The position numbers and the translations under genes are program-made. From contig CABYVA010000012.1 of NCBI GenBank assembly GCA_902522325.1, positions 1 through 32,534 of the forward strand: a stretch of 32,534 nt of DNA, read 5' to 3'. How positions within the stretch are numbered: position 1 is the first letter of the stretch; each line of letters opens with the position of its first letter. Shown here piece by piece: positions 21,207 through 29,733 of the stretch. The notes below the pieces were generated by a model. It saw nothing but the letters and a program-made list of their open reading frames with translations, had not been told where the DNA came from and did no database searches. The stretch is from an uncultured Pelagibacteraceae bacterium (GTDB lineage: Bacteria; Pseudomonadota; Alphaproteobacteria; Pelagibacterales; Pelagibacteraceae).

Positions 21207-22130
21207 ATGAACAAAAAAATAGTTTTTATGGGAACATCAAGTTTTGCTGTACCTATTTTAAAGTCACTTTATCAAAATGGATATCCAATCTCTGTTGTTT
21301 ACACTCAACCGCCTAAAAAATCTAATAGAGGTTTAAAATTAGTTAAGTCACCAATAAATTTATTTTCTGAGAATATAAGCTTACATGTAAGAACTCCTCA
21401 ATCTTTAAAAAATAACAAGGAAGAAGAATTATACCTCACCGAATTAAAGCCAGATATTATTTTGGTAATTTCATTTGGTCAGATCATTCCTAAAAATCTT
21501 TTAAATATTCCAAAACATGGATTTTTAAATGTTCATGCTTCTTTACTACCAAAATGGAGAGGAGCGGCACCTATTCAAAGATCAATAATGAATTTAGATA
21601 AAGAGACAGGGATTAGCATTATGAGAATAAACGAAAATCTAGATGAGGGACCGGTTTGCAATCAATACTCTTTAAAAATTTCAGAAGAAATGAATTCTGA
21701 AGAATTGTCTGAACAATTATCATTAATAGCTTCAGAAAAGATTTTATATATTTTAGATAATATTGATGATGGTAATGTAGAATTTAAAGATCAAGATCAC
21801 TCCAAAGCAACCTATGCAAAAAAAATCCAAAAAATAGAAGGAAAAATTGATTGGAATGAAAATGCAGAAAAAATAATTGGAAAAATAAATGGACTTTATC
21901 CATATCCAGGCGCTTTTTTTTCATTTAATGGAGAAAGATATAAAATATTAAAAGCTGAAAAGTCTAGCACAACAGGAAAACCAGGGGATATAGTAAGTGA
22001 AAATTTTGAGATATGTTGTGGAGAAGGCTCAATAAAAGTACTAAGTATTCAAAGAGAAGGCAAAAGAGTTCAGCAAATAAATGAATTTTTACTTGGTACT
22101 CAAATTAAAAAAGGTACCAATATTGCTTAA
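21207..22130 (+). CDS. fmt: Methionyl-tRNA formyltransferase
   Basis: Formylates initiator Met-tRNA with 10-formyltetrahydrofolate. The 307-residue length is normal. The catalytic triad is visible as Asn108 and His110 in FLNVHASLLPKWRGAAPIQ and Asp146 in NENLDEGPV. The C-terminal OB-like domain starts around residue 205 (KIEGKIDWNE). Its stop shares a base with the truA start, so def, fmt and truA are one translational unit. Confidence 0.98.
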   Translation: MNKKIVFMGTSSFAVPILKSLYQNGYPISVVYTQPPKKSNRGLKLVKSPINLFSENISLHVRTPQSLKNNKEEELYLTELKPDIILVISFGQIIPKNLLNIPKHGFLNVHASLLPKWRGAAPIQRSIMNLDKETGISIMRINENLDEGPVCNQYSLKISEEMNSEELSEQLSLIASEKILYILDNIDDGNVEFKDQDHSKATYAKKIQKIEGKIDWNENAEKIIGKINGLYPYPGAFFSFNGERYKILKAEKSSTTGKPGDIVSENFEICCGEGSIKVLSIQREGKRVQQINEFLLGTQIKKGTNIA

Positions 22131-22870
22131 TGTATAGATATCAAATTTTGATTGAATATGTTGGAACTCCTTTCGTAGGTTGGCAAATACAAAAAAAAGG
22201 AAAATCTGTTCAAAAAACAAGTCAATCAATCCTGTCAAAATTATTGAAGCAAAAAATTATTTTATATTCTGCAGGGCGCACTGATCGTGAAGTTCACGCA
22301 ACGGAACAATCAGCTCATTTTGATGTTAAAAATAAAATACAAAATATAGATAAAATAATTAAATCTCTAAATTTTTTTTTAAGTCCAAAAAAAATTTCTA
22401 TAATTAATATTATTAAAAGAAATAAAAATTTTCATGCAAGGTATTCTGCAAAAGAGAGGATATACAGATATTTTATTATTAATCGTTTAGGCACACCTGT
22501 TATAGAAAATGAAAGAGCATGGCACATAAAAAAGAAACTAGATGTTAAATTATTAAAACAAGGAGCTAAAAAATTAGTAGGAACACATGACTTTAGTACA
22601 ATGAGAGCAAAAAATTGCTATGCTAAAAGTCCTATAAAAAAAATTAATAAAATAACTATAAAAAACATAAATAGTAAAATTGAAATTGAATTTAGATCAA
22701 AGTCTTTTTTAAGAAACCAGGTTAGATCAATGGTTGGATGTTTAAAATATTTAGCGGAAAAAAAATGGAATATTAAAAAATTTGAAAATGTCCTAAAATC
22801 AAAAAAAAGAAAAAATTGTGCACCACCAGCACCAGCCCACGGACTATATTTAGCAAAAGTTATTTATTAG
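22130..22870 (+). CDS. truA: tRNA pseudouridine(38-40) synthase
   Basis: Converts uridines 38-40 of the tRNA anticodon stem-loop to pseudouridine. The 246-residue protein has the N-terminal YQILIEYVGTPFVGWQIQ, the catalytic Asp52 in AGRTDREVHA, FHARYSAKERIYRYFI and the C-terminal FLRNQVRSMVGCL. The usual sequence after the catalytic Asp is AGVHA; here it is REVHA, so a near-invariant Gly is Glu, encoded beside two CG-type Arg codons (CGC, CGT) rare in this AGA-using genome. The rest is intact, so activity is likely but unproven. The stop region overlaps the convergent SET gene by 11 bases. Confidence 0.95.
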   Translation: MYRYQILIEYVGTPFVGWQIQKKGKSVQKTSQSILSKLLKQKIILYSAGRTDREVHATEQSAHFDVKNKIQNIDKIIKSLNFFLSPKKISIINIIKRNKNFHARYSAKERIYRYFIINRLGTPVIENERAWHIKKKLDVKLLKQGAKKLVGTHDFSTMRAKNCYAKSPIKKINKITIKNINSKIEIEFRSKSFLRNQVRSMVGCLKYLAEKKWNIKKFENVLKSKKRKNCAPPAPAHGLYLAKVIY

Positions 22871-23333
22871 TTCTATTGGATATTTTAAATCTTTTATTAA
22901 TCCTCCATCTGCTTGGTTCACGAACTATATAACCACAGCAGTTAACCGATCCACATTTACAAACAAAATTCTTAAGATCCTCTTTTGAATAAGAGAAACC
23001 ATAATCATAAGATAATTCTTCACCTTTTTTAATATCTTTAATTGCACTTATCCAAAGTTTAAGTCCTTTTCCTTCCACTTCACAGTTAGGGTTACAAGAA
23101 TGATTAATTAATCTAGCCGGATTCCAATGATAATTGCCATCTAGATCATATCTTTTATTTAAATTAAATAAGTAAATATCTTTTTCATTATCAAACTTTG
23201 GGTTGGTTTCCGTTTCTTTTTTGCTAATTAGCTTTCCAATATATTCAATAATTTTTTCTCCAGCTTTTATATTTTTTGAAGCACAAAGACCTTTTTTATC
23301 GATATTCGATTTTTTTATTTTATATAATTTCAC
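22860..23333 (-). CDS. SET-domain protein (putative protein lysine methyltransferase)
   Basis: A 157-residue protein that is almost only a SET domain plus post-SET motif. It shows the SAM-binding and pseudoknot segment RLINHSCNPNCE (residues 74-85), GEELSYDYGF (104-113, with catalytic Tyr111) and the post-SET zinc cluster CxCxxxxC (Cys125, Cys127, Cys132) that pairs with Cys80. All key SET residues appear present, so an active lysine methyltransferase is plausible; the target is unknown. It is the last gene of the long minus-strand block, 34 bp after an HDAC-family gene. SET proteins are mainly eukaryotic but known in scattered bacteria, so origin by old transfer is possible. Base composition matches its neighbours. 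Confidence 0.9.
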   Translation of the reverse strand: MKLYKIKKSNIDKKGLCASKNIKAGEKIIEYIGKLISKKETETNPKFDNEKDIYLFNLNKRYDLDGNYHWNPARLINHSCNPNCEVEGKGLKLWISAIKDIKKGEELSYDYGFSYSKEDLKNFVCKCGSVNCCGYIVREPSRWRINKRFKISNRTNK

Positions 23334-23367
23334 AAAAGCTATTTATAATATTGGATTAATTAATCAA

Positions 23368-24291
23368 TTAAAATTCTTGAAGTGCGTTAACATGTTCATT
23401 TGCACTTTCGGCAAGGGCGTTTAAGTCATATCCACCCTCTAGTACAGATACAACTTTTCCATTTGTAAACTTTTTTGTAGCCAATAATGTTCTTCGAGTA
23501 ATTTCATAAAAATCTTTTGATGACAATTCAAATTGTGCCAAAGGATCATCTTTATGCATATCAAAACCCATGCTAATAAGTAAAAATTCTGGCTTGAATT
23601 CAACTAATTTATTTAAAACTCTATCATGCGCGTTAAGATATTCCTCTGATGTTGTTCCTGCGGGAAGAGGGACATTAAAAATATTATTATGATTACCTTT
23701 TTCTTTTTCACTCCCAGTTCCAGGATAAAAAGGGTATTGATGTGTTGATAAATATAAAACATTTTTATTATCCCAAAAAATATTTTGATGGCCATTACCT
23801 TGATGGACATCTGGATCCCAAATTGCAACTCTTTTATAATTAAATTTTTCAATTAGATAATGTGCTGAGACTGCGCAATTATTATAGATACAAAAACCCA
23901 TAGCTTTATCTTTTTCACTATGGTGTCCAGGAGGGCGAACGGGACAAAAGGCATTTTTAAATTTTTTTTGCTCCACACCATCAATTGCTTTTATCACGGA
24001 ACCTACAGCATCAATTGTAGCATCTTTACTACCGGGCGAGATGACAGTGTCACCATCTAAAAATTTCATTCCCTCGCTTGGAAAACTTTTTTGAACCATA
24101 TTTATATAGTCTTCATCATGGGTTTTTTTTAAAATATTATGATCAAAGGTTGCTGGTTTATCCCAAATTAAATTCTTGTTTTTTTTTAGCCTTTCGGTAA
24201 TAGCTAATACTCTTTTAGGCTGCTCTGGATGACCATCACCGGTTAAATGATTTATCGATGTATCTGATGATATAATTGCTGTCTTATTCAC
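23368..24291 (-). CDS. Histone deacetylase-family (class II-like) deacetylase
   Basis: Zinc-dependent hydrolase of the HDAC/AcuC/acetylpolyamine amidohydrolase superfamily, 307 residues. The active-site features are RPPGHHSE (His123, His124), WDPDVHQGNGHQ (zinc ligands Asp161 and His163), STHQYPFYPGTG, MGFDMHKDDPLA (third ligand Asp244) and VLEGGYD (catalytic Tyr288). The residues needed for deacetylation are all present. Bacterial members deacetylate proteins, polyamines or other small molecules; the substrate cannot be called. The start codon overlaps the dapE stop by one base and the gene is followed by the SET gene, placing it firmly in the argB-dapDE transcription unit. Confidence 0.92.
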   Translation of the reverse strand: MNKTAIISSDTSINHLTGDGHPEQPKRVLAITERLKKNKNLIWDKPATFDHNILKKTHDEDYINMVQKSFPSEGMKFLDGDTVISPGSKDATIDAVGSVIKAIDGVEQKKFKNAFCPVRPPGHHSEKDKAMGFCIYNNCAVSAHYLIEKFNYKRVAIWDPDVHQGNGHQNIFWDNKNVLYLSTHQYPFYPGTGSEKEKGNHNNIFNVPLPAGTTSEEYLNAHDRVLNKLVEFKPEFLLISMGFDMHKDDPLAQFELSSKDFYEITRRTLLATKKFTNGKVVSVLEGGYDLNALAESANEHVNALQEF

Positions 24292-25445
24292 TAAAAATAA
24301 CTATCCAAAATATTAGAGTAAATCTTAGTTAATTTTTTTAAATCTTTTAAAGATACTGCTTCATCGACTTTATGCATAGTTTTCCCAACTAGACCAAATT
24401 CTAAACCGGGCGATATTGCTTTTATAAATCGCAAATCTGATGTTCCTCCCGTAGTGGATAACTTTGGTTTAATTTTCGTGATTTTTTTTACTATATTTTG
24501 TATCATAAAAGTTGTCTTGTTTGGTTTAGTTAAAAAAGGTTCACCGGAAACTCTATATTCAATTTTAAATCTAGATTTATTTTTTTTACTTATTTTATTA
24601 AAAATTTTATTAAGTTTTTTTTTAATAGATTTTGAAGAATGCCTGTTATTAAACCTTATATTGAATGTTGCTTCAGCTATTCCAGGAATAACATTATCAG
24701 CGTTATTATTAATATTTATTTTTGTTACCTCTAAGTTTGTTGGTTGAAAATCCTTAGTACCTTTATCAAACTTAATATTTTTTAATTTATTTAAAATTTT
24801 TATAAGTGTTGTTGAAGGGTTATTTGCTCTATGGGGATATGCAACATGACCCTGAACACCATTTATTGTGAGTTTACCAGTTAAACTTCCTCTTCTACCT
24901 ATTTTTATCATTTCACCTAACTTATTTGGATTTGTAGGCTCTCCAACTAGACAAAAGTTTATTTTTTCTTTTTTCCTTTTTAAATAATCTACAACTTTTT
25001 TAGTACCGTTGATTGCATCACCCTCCTCATCACCTGTTATTAATAAACTAATTGATCCATTAAATTTATTATTTTTTGCTAAAAAAAAACTTGCTGCTGA
25101 AACAAAAGCTGCGATTGAACTTTTCATATCATTGGCACCTCTACCTATTAAATGTCCTTTTTTTATGGATGGTTTAAAAGGATTTATTGTCCAATCTTTA
25201 ATATTACCTGGTGGTACCACGTCTAGATGCCCCGCATAACAAAAATTAGGTACTTTTGTTCCAATCCTTGCATATAGATTCTTAACAGGTTTGGAATTTT
25301 TTTCCTTAAATTCTAATATTTTTGTTTTGAAACCTAATTTTTTTAATTTTTTTTCTAAAAATTTCATAATCCCTGCATCAATTGGAGTAATTGAGGGGAA
25401 TTTGATTAGCTCTTTGGCTAATTGTAATTCATTAATCTTTTGCAT
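24291..25445 (-). CDS. dapE: Succinyl-diaminopimelate desuccinylase
   Basis: M20-family zinc amidohydrolase making LL-diaminopimelate in the succinylase branch of lysine/peptidoglycan precursor synthesis. At 384 residues it has normal length. Metal-binding motifs are FCYAGHLDVVPPG (about residues 68-80), GRGANDMKSSIAAF (about 96-109), TGDEEGDAINGTKK (about 131-144, catalytic Glu pair) and FCLVGEPTNP. The dimerisation domain has GRRGSLTGKLTINGVQGHVAYPH. The TGGTSDLRF and KTMHKVDE segments close the active site. It is two bases downstream of dapD, which makes the preceding pathway intermediate. Confidence 0.97.
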   Translation of the reverse strand: MQKINELQLAKELIKFPSITPIDAGIMKFLEKKLKKLGFKTKILEFKEKNSKPVKNLYARIGTKVPNFCYAGHLDVVPPGNIKDWTINPFKPSIKKGHLIGRGANDMKSSIAAFVSAASFFLAKNNKFNGSISLLITGDEEGDAINGTKKVVDYLKRKKEKINFCLVGEPTNPNKLGEMIKIGRRGSLTGKLTINGVQGHVAYPHRANNPSTTLIKILNKLKNIKFDKGTKDFQPTNLEVTKININNNADNVIPGIAEATFNIRFNNRHSSKSIKKKLNKIFNKISKKNKSRFKIEYRVSGEPFLTKPNKTTFMIQNIVKKITKIKPKLSTTGGTSDLRFIKAISPGLEFGLVGKTMHKVDEAVSLKDLKKLTKIYSNILDSYF

Positions 25446-25447
25446 AA

Positions 25448-26251
25448 TTAATCTCTTAAAAGATCGTTAATTGATGTTTTGGAACGTGTTTTTGAATCAA
25501 CTGTTTTAATTATATGAACAGCATAAAGATCTTTGTAAGTACCTGGTACCACAACCGAATAAGGCGGTATACGACCTTTTGTAACTTCTCCATTTGATCT
25601 ATTTACAATTTTTGTGCTTTGTCCAATATAGCATCCCATTGAAAGAACACTTCCTTCCTCTACAATTACGCCTTCAACAACTTCGGACATTGCTCCTACA
25701 AAAACATTATCTTCAATGATAGTTGGCAGTGCTTGAGCGGGCTCCAAGACGCCCCCAATTCCTGATCCAGCAGATATATGACAATTTTCTCCAATTTGAC
25801 AACAGCTTCCAGCCCTACTGAAAGTATCCATCATAGTTCCTGCCCCAATGTACGCTCCAATGTTTACATAACATGGCATAAGAACAGCATTCTTTCCAAT
25901 AAACGATCCTTTTCTAACAGGAGAGTTTGGAACCATCCTAAAGCCTGCTTTTTCAAATTCTTCTTTTGTCCATCCAGCAGTTTTTCCTTTTAATAAATTT
26001 TGACGGTCTCTCCATACTGAATATGGCCCTGAAAGAATATCATTTTCATAAACTCTAAAACTTAGCATGATAGCTTTTTTAAGATGTTGATGGGTTTTCC
26101 ATTCACCATTAATTTTTTCTGCAACACGAGACTTACCACTGTCTAAATCACTAATTACTTGATTTATTGCATCTTTTAAAGACTGATCTGAATTTTTATT
26201 TACTTGATCTTTATTTTCCCAAGCATCATTTATAATTTTTTCTATAGACAT
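25448..26251 (-). CDS. dapD: Tetrahydrodipicolinate N-succinyltransferase
   Basis: Transfers succinyl from succinyl-CoA to tetrahydrodipicolinate in lysine and diaminopimelate synthesis. It has 267 residues, the usual size. An N-terminal helical domain is followed by left-handed beta-helix hexapeptide repeats (about residues 115-225: the NIGAYIGAGTMMDTFSRAG region, GSGIGGVLEP, VVVPG near the end). It sits directly before dapE, so two enzymes of the lysine pathway are coupled, with argB and a phosphatase upstream in the same unit. Confidence 0.97.
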   Translation of the reverse strand: MSIEKIINDAWENKDQVNKNSDQSLKDAINQVISDLDSGKSRVAEKINGEWKTHQHLKKAIMLSFRVYENDILSGPYSVWRDRQNLLKGKTAGWTKEEFEKAGFRMVPNSPVRKGSFIGKNAVLMPCYVNIGAYIGAGTMMDTFSRAGSCCQIGENCHISAGSGIGGVLEPAQALPTIIEDNVFVGAMSEVVEGVIVEEGSVLSMGCYIGQSTKIVNRSNGEVTKGRIPPYSVVVPGTYKDLYAVHIIKTVDSKTRSKTSINDLLRD

Positions 26252-26254
26252 AAG

Positions 26255-26944
26255 TTATTTACTTTTTAATAACCTTATTTCTTTAAGAAATAAAGACAGA
26301 TTTTTAATTTTGTGTGAAATATAATCTTTATCAGAGTCCATCTTTCCAAAATGTTCATCGTTAATTAACCAAACAGTTGTACATCCTCTTTCGAAGCCAA
26401 TACCAAGATTTCTTGCAATATCTTCAATATAAATAGTTTCTTTTGGATTAATGCCAAATTTATTGACCATTTTATCAAAGGTTTTTGCATTAGGTTTTGG
26501 CACATATCCCGCATCTTGAATGTCAAAGACTTTTTCTCTTCCAAATAAGTCATATACTCCAAGATGGGTTAAAATATTTTCAGCGTGTTCAGCACTACCA
26601 TTGGTAAAAATAAATTTTTCCATATTTAATTGTTCAAGTTCATTTCTCATAACTTTATCCTCTTTCATAAATGAAATATCTACATCATGAACGAATTTCA
26701 AGAATTCTTCTCCGATAACATTATGATTCAACATAAGCCCATTTAATGAGGTATTATATTTATAGAAATAGTTTGTTTGAAGTTCCTTTGCCTCTTTATC
26801 GTTTAAATTTAGTTTTTCTTTTATGAATAAAGTCATTCGATTAGAAATCATCCCAAAAACCTTATCTAATGGGTAACCGTTATGTGAACCATAACAAACC
26901 CCATCAAGATCGAGCAAAAGGTACTTTTTGTTCTTAAAATTCAT
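26255..26944 (-). CDS. HAD-superfamily phosphatase (pyrimidine 5'-nucleotidase type)
   Basis: A 229-residue haloacid dehalogenase-superfamily hydrolase of the subfamily annotated as pyrimidine 5'-nucleotidase, which alphaproteobacteria often encode between argB and dapD. Motif I is LDLDGVCY (Asp12 nucleophile, Asp14), motif II IFTNG (about residues 110-114), the motif III lysine lies in VPKPNAKTF (about 146-154) and motif IV is IYIEDIARN (about 168-176). The family's LY..S..LF..I..RM cap segment is present as CYGSHNGYPLDKVFGMISNRM with Cys in place of Leu. It starts inside the argB stop (4-base overlap). The natural substrate is uncertain. Confidence 0.88.
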   Translation of the reverse strand: MNFKNKKYLLLDLDGVCYGSHNGYPLDKVFGMISNRMTLFIKEKLNLNDKEAKELQTNYFYKYNTSLNGLMLNHNVIGEEFLKFVHDVDISFMKEDKVMRNELEQLNMEKFIFTNGSAEHAENILTHLGVYDLFGREKVFDIQDAGYVPKPNAKTFDKMVNKFGINPKETIYIEDIARNLGIGFERGCTTVWLINDEHFGKMDSDKDYISHKIKNLSLFLKEIRLLKSK

Positions 26945-27789
26945 TTTCTTAACAAAGTTCCAGCACCTGTGTCAGTAAATATTTCAAATAAGCATGCGTG
27001 AGATACTCGGGCATCAACTATTGCAACACCAGTAACGCCATTATTTACAGCATCAATACTTGTTTTGATTTTAGGTATCATTCCACCTGAAATAGTTCCA
27101 TCACTTATCATTTCATTTGCAGCAGTAGAATTAATTTCTGGAATGAGTTTTTTATTTTTATCTAAAACACCTTCTATATTTGTCATTAAAAGTAATCTTC
27201 TTGATTTTAAAGACTTTGCTATAGCACCTGCTGCTGTATCTCCATTTATATTGTATGTTTGATTATTATTTCCTAAGCCTAGAGGAGAGATGATAGGAAT
27301 CATTTTTTTTTTTAATATATTTTTTATAATATCATTATTAATTTTATATGGCTTTCCAACAAAACCTAGCTCTTCTGACTCAGGAACAACTTCAATGACA
27401 TTATTTTTTTTGGTGTTTATAGAAACAGCTTCAGTTCCTTTTTTTTTAAGAGAATTAACAATATCATCGTTAAAATCAATTAGTACGCTCTCAACAATGT
27501 TTATAATTTTTTTATCTGTGACTCTTAAACCTCTTATAAATTTAGTTTGAATATTTGACTTATCCAATTCTTTTTTTATTCTTGGTCCACCACCATGAAC
27601 AACTACAATTGATATTCCTAGTTTATTTAATGTACTTATATCTGCTATAAAATTATTAAATATATTTCTATCAATAAAAACATTTCCACCGTATTTTATA
27701 ACAATTAACTCATTTTTATATTTTTCAATATATTTAGATACTTGTTCTATTGGCGGTCCATCGATTGGTAAAATATTTTCAAATTTCAT
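26941..27789 (-). CDS. argB: Acetylglutamate kinase
   Basis: Second step of arginine synthesis, phosphorylating N-acetylglutamate. The 282-residue protein has the amino-acid kinase fold: IVIKYGGNVFID (about residues 30-41), VVVHGGGPRIKKEL (about 62-75), SINTKKNN, SPLGLGNNNQTYNINGDTAAGAIA (about 173-196) and GMIPKIKTSIDAV near the C-terminus. It is 16 bp downstream of yidC and overlaps the HAD gene by four bases. Many alphaproteobacteria have the GTPase gene engB/yihA between yidC and argB; it is absent here. Confidence 0.97.
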   Translation of the reverse strand: MKFENILPIDGPPIEQVSKYIEKYKNELIVIKYGGNVFIDRNIFNNFIADISTLNKLGISIVVVHGGGPRIKKELDKSNIQTKFIRGLRVTDKKIINIVESVLIDFNDDIVNSLKKKGTEAVSINTKKNNVIEVVPESEELGFVGKPYKINNDIIKNILKKKMIPIISPLGLGNNNQTYNINGDTAAGAIAKSLKSRRLLLMTNIEGVLDKNKKLIPEINSTAANEMISDGTISGGMIPKIKTSIDAVNNGVTGVAIVDARVSHACLFEIFTDTGAGTLLRK

Positions 27790-27805
27790 TTTTTAGATTT
27801 AAGAT

Positions 27806-29482
27806 TTACACTGTTTTGACAGTCATCTTTTTTTGAATGTAATACTGCTGAATTAGAGTCAATATATTGTTAAAAGTCCAATAGATAACTAGACCAGCTG
27901 GAAATGGAGCAAGGATCACTGTTAGAAAGACAGGAAAGAATGCGAAGATTTTTTGTTGTATAGGATCTGGAGGTTTTGGATTTAATTTTTGCTGAATCCA
28001 CATCGACACTCCCATCGCAACGGGCCATGCTCCTATTATCAAAAATGACGGAACATCGTACGGAAGTAGTCCAAATAGATTAAATAGACTTGTTGGATCA
28101 CGATCACTCAAGTCATGAATCCATCCATAAAAAGGCATATGTCTCATTTCAATAGTTACAAACAATACTTTATATAATGCAAAGAATACTGGAATTTGAA
28201 CAAGTATTGGCAAACAACCGCTCATAGGATTTACCTTCTCTCTTTTATAGAGAGCCATCATTTCTTGCTGTAATTTCATTTTGTCATCTTTGTGAAGTTC
28301 TTTTAATCTTGTCATTTCAGGCTGAAGGAGTTTCATTTTACCCATTGATCGAAAAGAAAATGAAGCCAATGGAAAAAATAATAATCTAATACAAACAGTT
28401 ACCGCTATGATTGCTAAGCCATAATTCCCAAGTAATTTAAAGAAATAATCAATTGCATGCCAAAGTGGCTTTGTGAGCCAATATAAGATTCCAAAATCTA
28501 TAACTAAATCAAATTTATTAATGTTTAAGCTTGCAGCATAGTCATCAATTGTTTCTACTCTTTTTGCTGCAATAATTATTTGTATTTCTTCTTCTATAGT
28601 TTGATTTGGACCAACTTCAATTCCCTCTGCAGATATATAATTTGCCTTAAATTTATTTTTATAATCAAAATTTGTTTTAAAATCCCTATTTCTAGGAGGG
28701 ATAATACTTGTAATCCAGTATTTATCTCCAATTCCTAACCAACCTGTAGAAGCATTTCTAGAAAACTTTTTTTCCTGAATATCGTCATAATCTTCTTCAA
28801 TCAATTCATCATTTAATACTGCTTGGAAACCTTCGTGCAAAATATAAAAACCGGAAATTTCTGGTTTCTTGTTACGAATTATTTGGCCATAAGAATAAAA
28901 ACTATAAGTTTTATCAGTTGAATTAATTATCTTTTCTTTAACAGTAAATAAAAATTGATCATCCAAATTTATTTGTTTCTCAAATGTAATACCTTGTGGG
29001 TTTTTCCAGGTTAATTTTATAGGATTATTTTTAGTCAATTTTTTATTTCCTAAAATTTTCCACAACGTAGATGAGTTAGGCATATCTATATTTTTATTAT
29101 TAGTTACAAATCCGCTCTCTACAAAATAACCATTTTCAACTTTTCTTGGGTTTAATAAAACAACTTTTTCTTTACCATTAAGTTCAAAATTATATTTTTT
29201 AAATGTTAAATCATCTATTATTGCACCTTTAAGAGAAATAGATCCAGCAACATCATTATTTTCAAATTGAATTCTACTGTTTTCTTTTAGAGCTTCATTT
29301 CTACTTATTTTTATAAAATTTTCGTTTTTATCAATACTAGGTGTGTCCGAGTCTTTTTGAACTTGCTCTTGTTTAATTTTATTTTCTTTCATTTCTTCTG
29401 GAGATGGAGCAAAAAATAATGAATATAATATTATAACTGCAGCAGATAAAGAAATTGCAGCTATTACATTTTTTGTATCCAT
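27806..29482 (-). CDS. yidC: Membrane protein insertase YidC
   Basis: Inner-membrane insertase and chaperone acting alone or with SecYEG; 558 residues, Gram-negative type. An N-terminal membrane helix (about residues 5-26) is followed by a large periplasmic beta-rich domain (about 50-320). The conserved C-terminal five-helix region includes NYGLAIIAVTVCIRLLFFPL with the positively charged groove Arg. The cytoplasmic hairpin region (FRSMGKMKLLQPEMTRLKE), NPMSGCLPILVQIPVFFALY and the final QQYYIQKK follow. It is two bases after yidD, in the standard rpmH-rnpA-yidD-yidC order. Confidence 0.97.
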   Translation of the reverse strand: MDTKNVIAAISLSAAVIILYSLFFAPSPEEMKENKIKQEQVQKDSDTPSIDKNENFIKISRNEALKENSRIQFENNDVAGSISLKGAIIDDLTFKKYNFELNGKEKVVLLNPRKVENGYFVESGFVTNNKNIDMPNSSTLWKILGNKKLTKNNPIKLTWKNPQGITFEKQINLDDQFLFTVKEKIINSTDKTYSFYSYGQIIRNKKPEISGFYILHEGFQAVLNDELIEEDYDDIQEKKFSRNASTGWLGIGDKYWITSIIPPRNRDFKTNFDYKNKFKANYISAEGIEVGPNQTIEEEIQIIIAAKRVETIDDYAASLNINKFDLVIDFGILYWLTKPLWHAIDYFFKLLGNYGLAIIAVTVCIRLLFFPLASFSFRSMGKMKLLQPEMTRLKELHKDDKMKLQQEMMALYKREKVNPMSGCLPILVQIPVFFALYKVLFVTIEMRHMPFYGWIHDLSDRDPTSLFNLFGLLPYDVPSFLIIGAWPVAMGVSMWIQQKLNPKPPDPIQQKIFAFFPVFLTVILAPFPAGLVIYWTFNNILTLIQQYYIQKKMTVKTV

Positions 29483-29484
29483 AA

Positions 29485-29733
29485 TTATTTTTTTATTTTT
29501 AAATTTTTAACTGGGTCGAATCCTTCCCCACCACCAAGAAATTTAATTGGATGACAAGAAAGTATCCTCTTTAAACTAATAAAAGAACCTTTAAAGAAAC
29601 CATAAGTTTTCAGTGCTTCTATAGTGTAATCTGAACAAGTAGGTAAATATCTACAGGAATTTCCAAACCAAGGGCTAATTAAAAATTTATATGCCTTGAT
29701 GAGTTTAATAAATGCGTTTGTAAAAATATTCAT
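29485..29733 (-). CDS. yidD: Membrane protein insertion efficiency factor YidD
   Basis: An 82-residue amphipathic membrane-associated protein of the YidD family, which assists YidC-dependent insertion. Family signatures are YKFLISPWFGNSCRYLPTCSDY (about residues 15-36, with three conserved Cys across the small protein), EALKTYGFFKGSFISLKRIL and CHP...GG.GFDPV. Its ATG overlaps the rnpA stop, and it is followed by yidC after two bases. Confidence 0.95.
   Translation of the reverse strand: MNIFTNAFIKLIKAYKFLISPWFGNSCRYLPTCSDYTIEALKTYGFFKGSFISLKRILSCHPIKFLGGGEGFDPVKNLKIKK

Noticed and set aside
24454-24747. 97-codon hydrophobic frame opposite dapE, resembling a membrane protein
   Set aside because: Antisense of Lys- and Asn-rich coding DNA gives Phe/Leu/Ile runs; no ribosome-binding site and no space for a separate gene.
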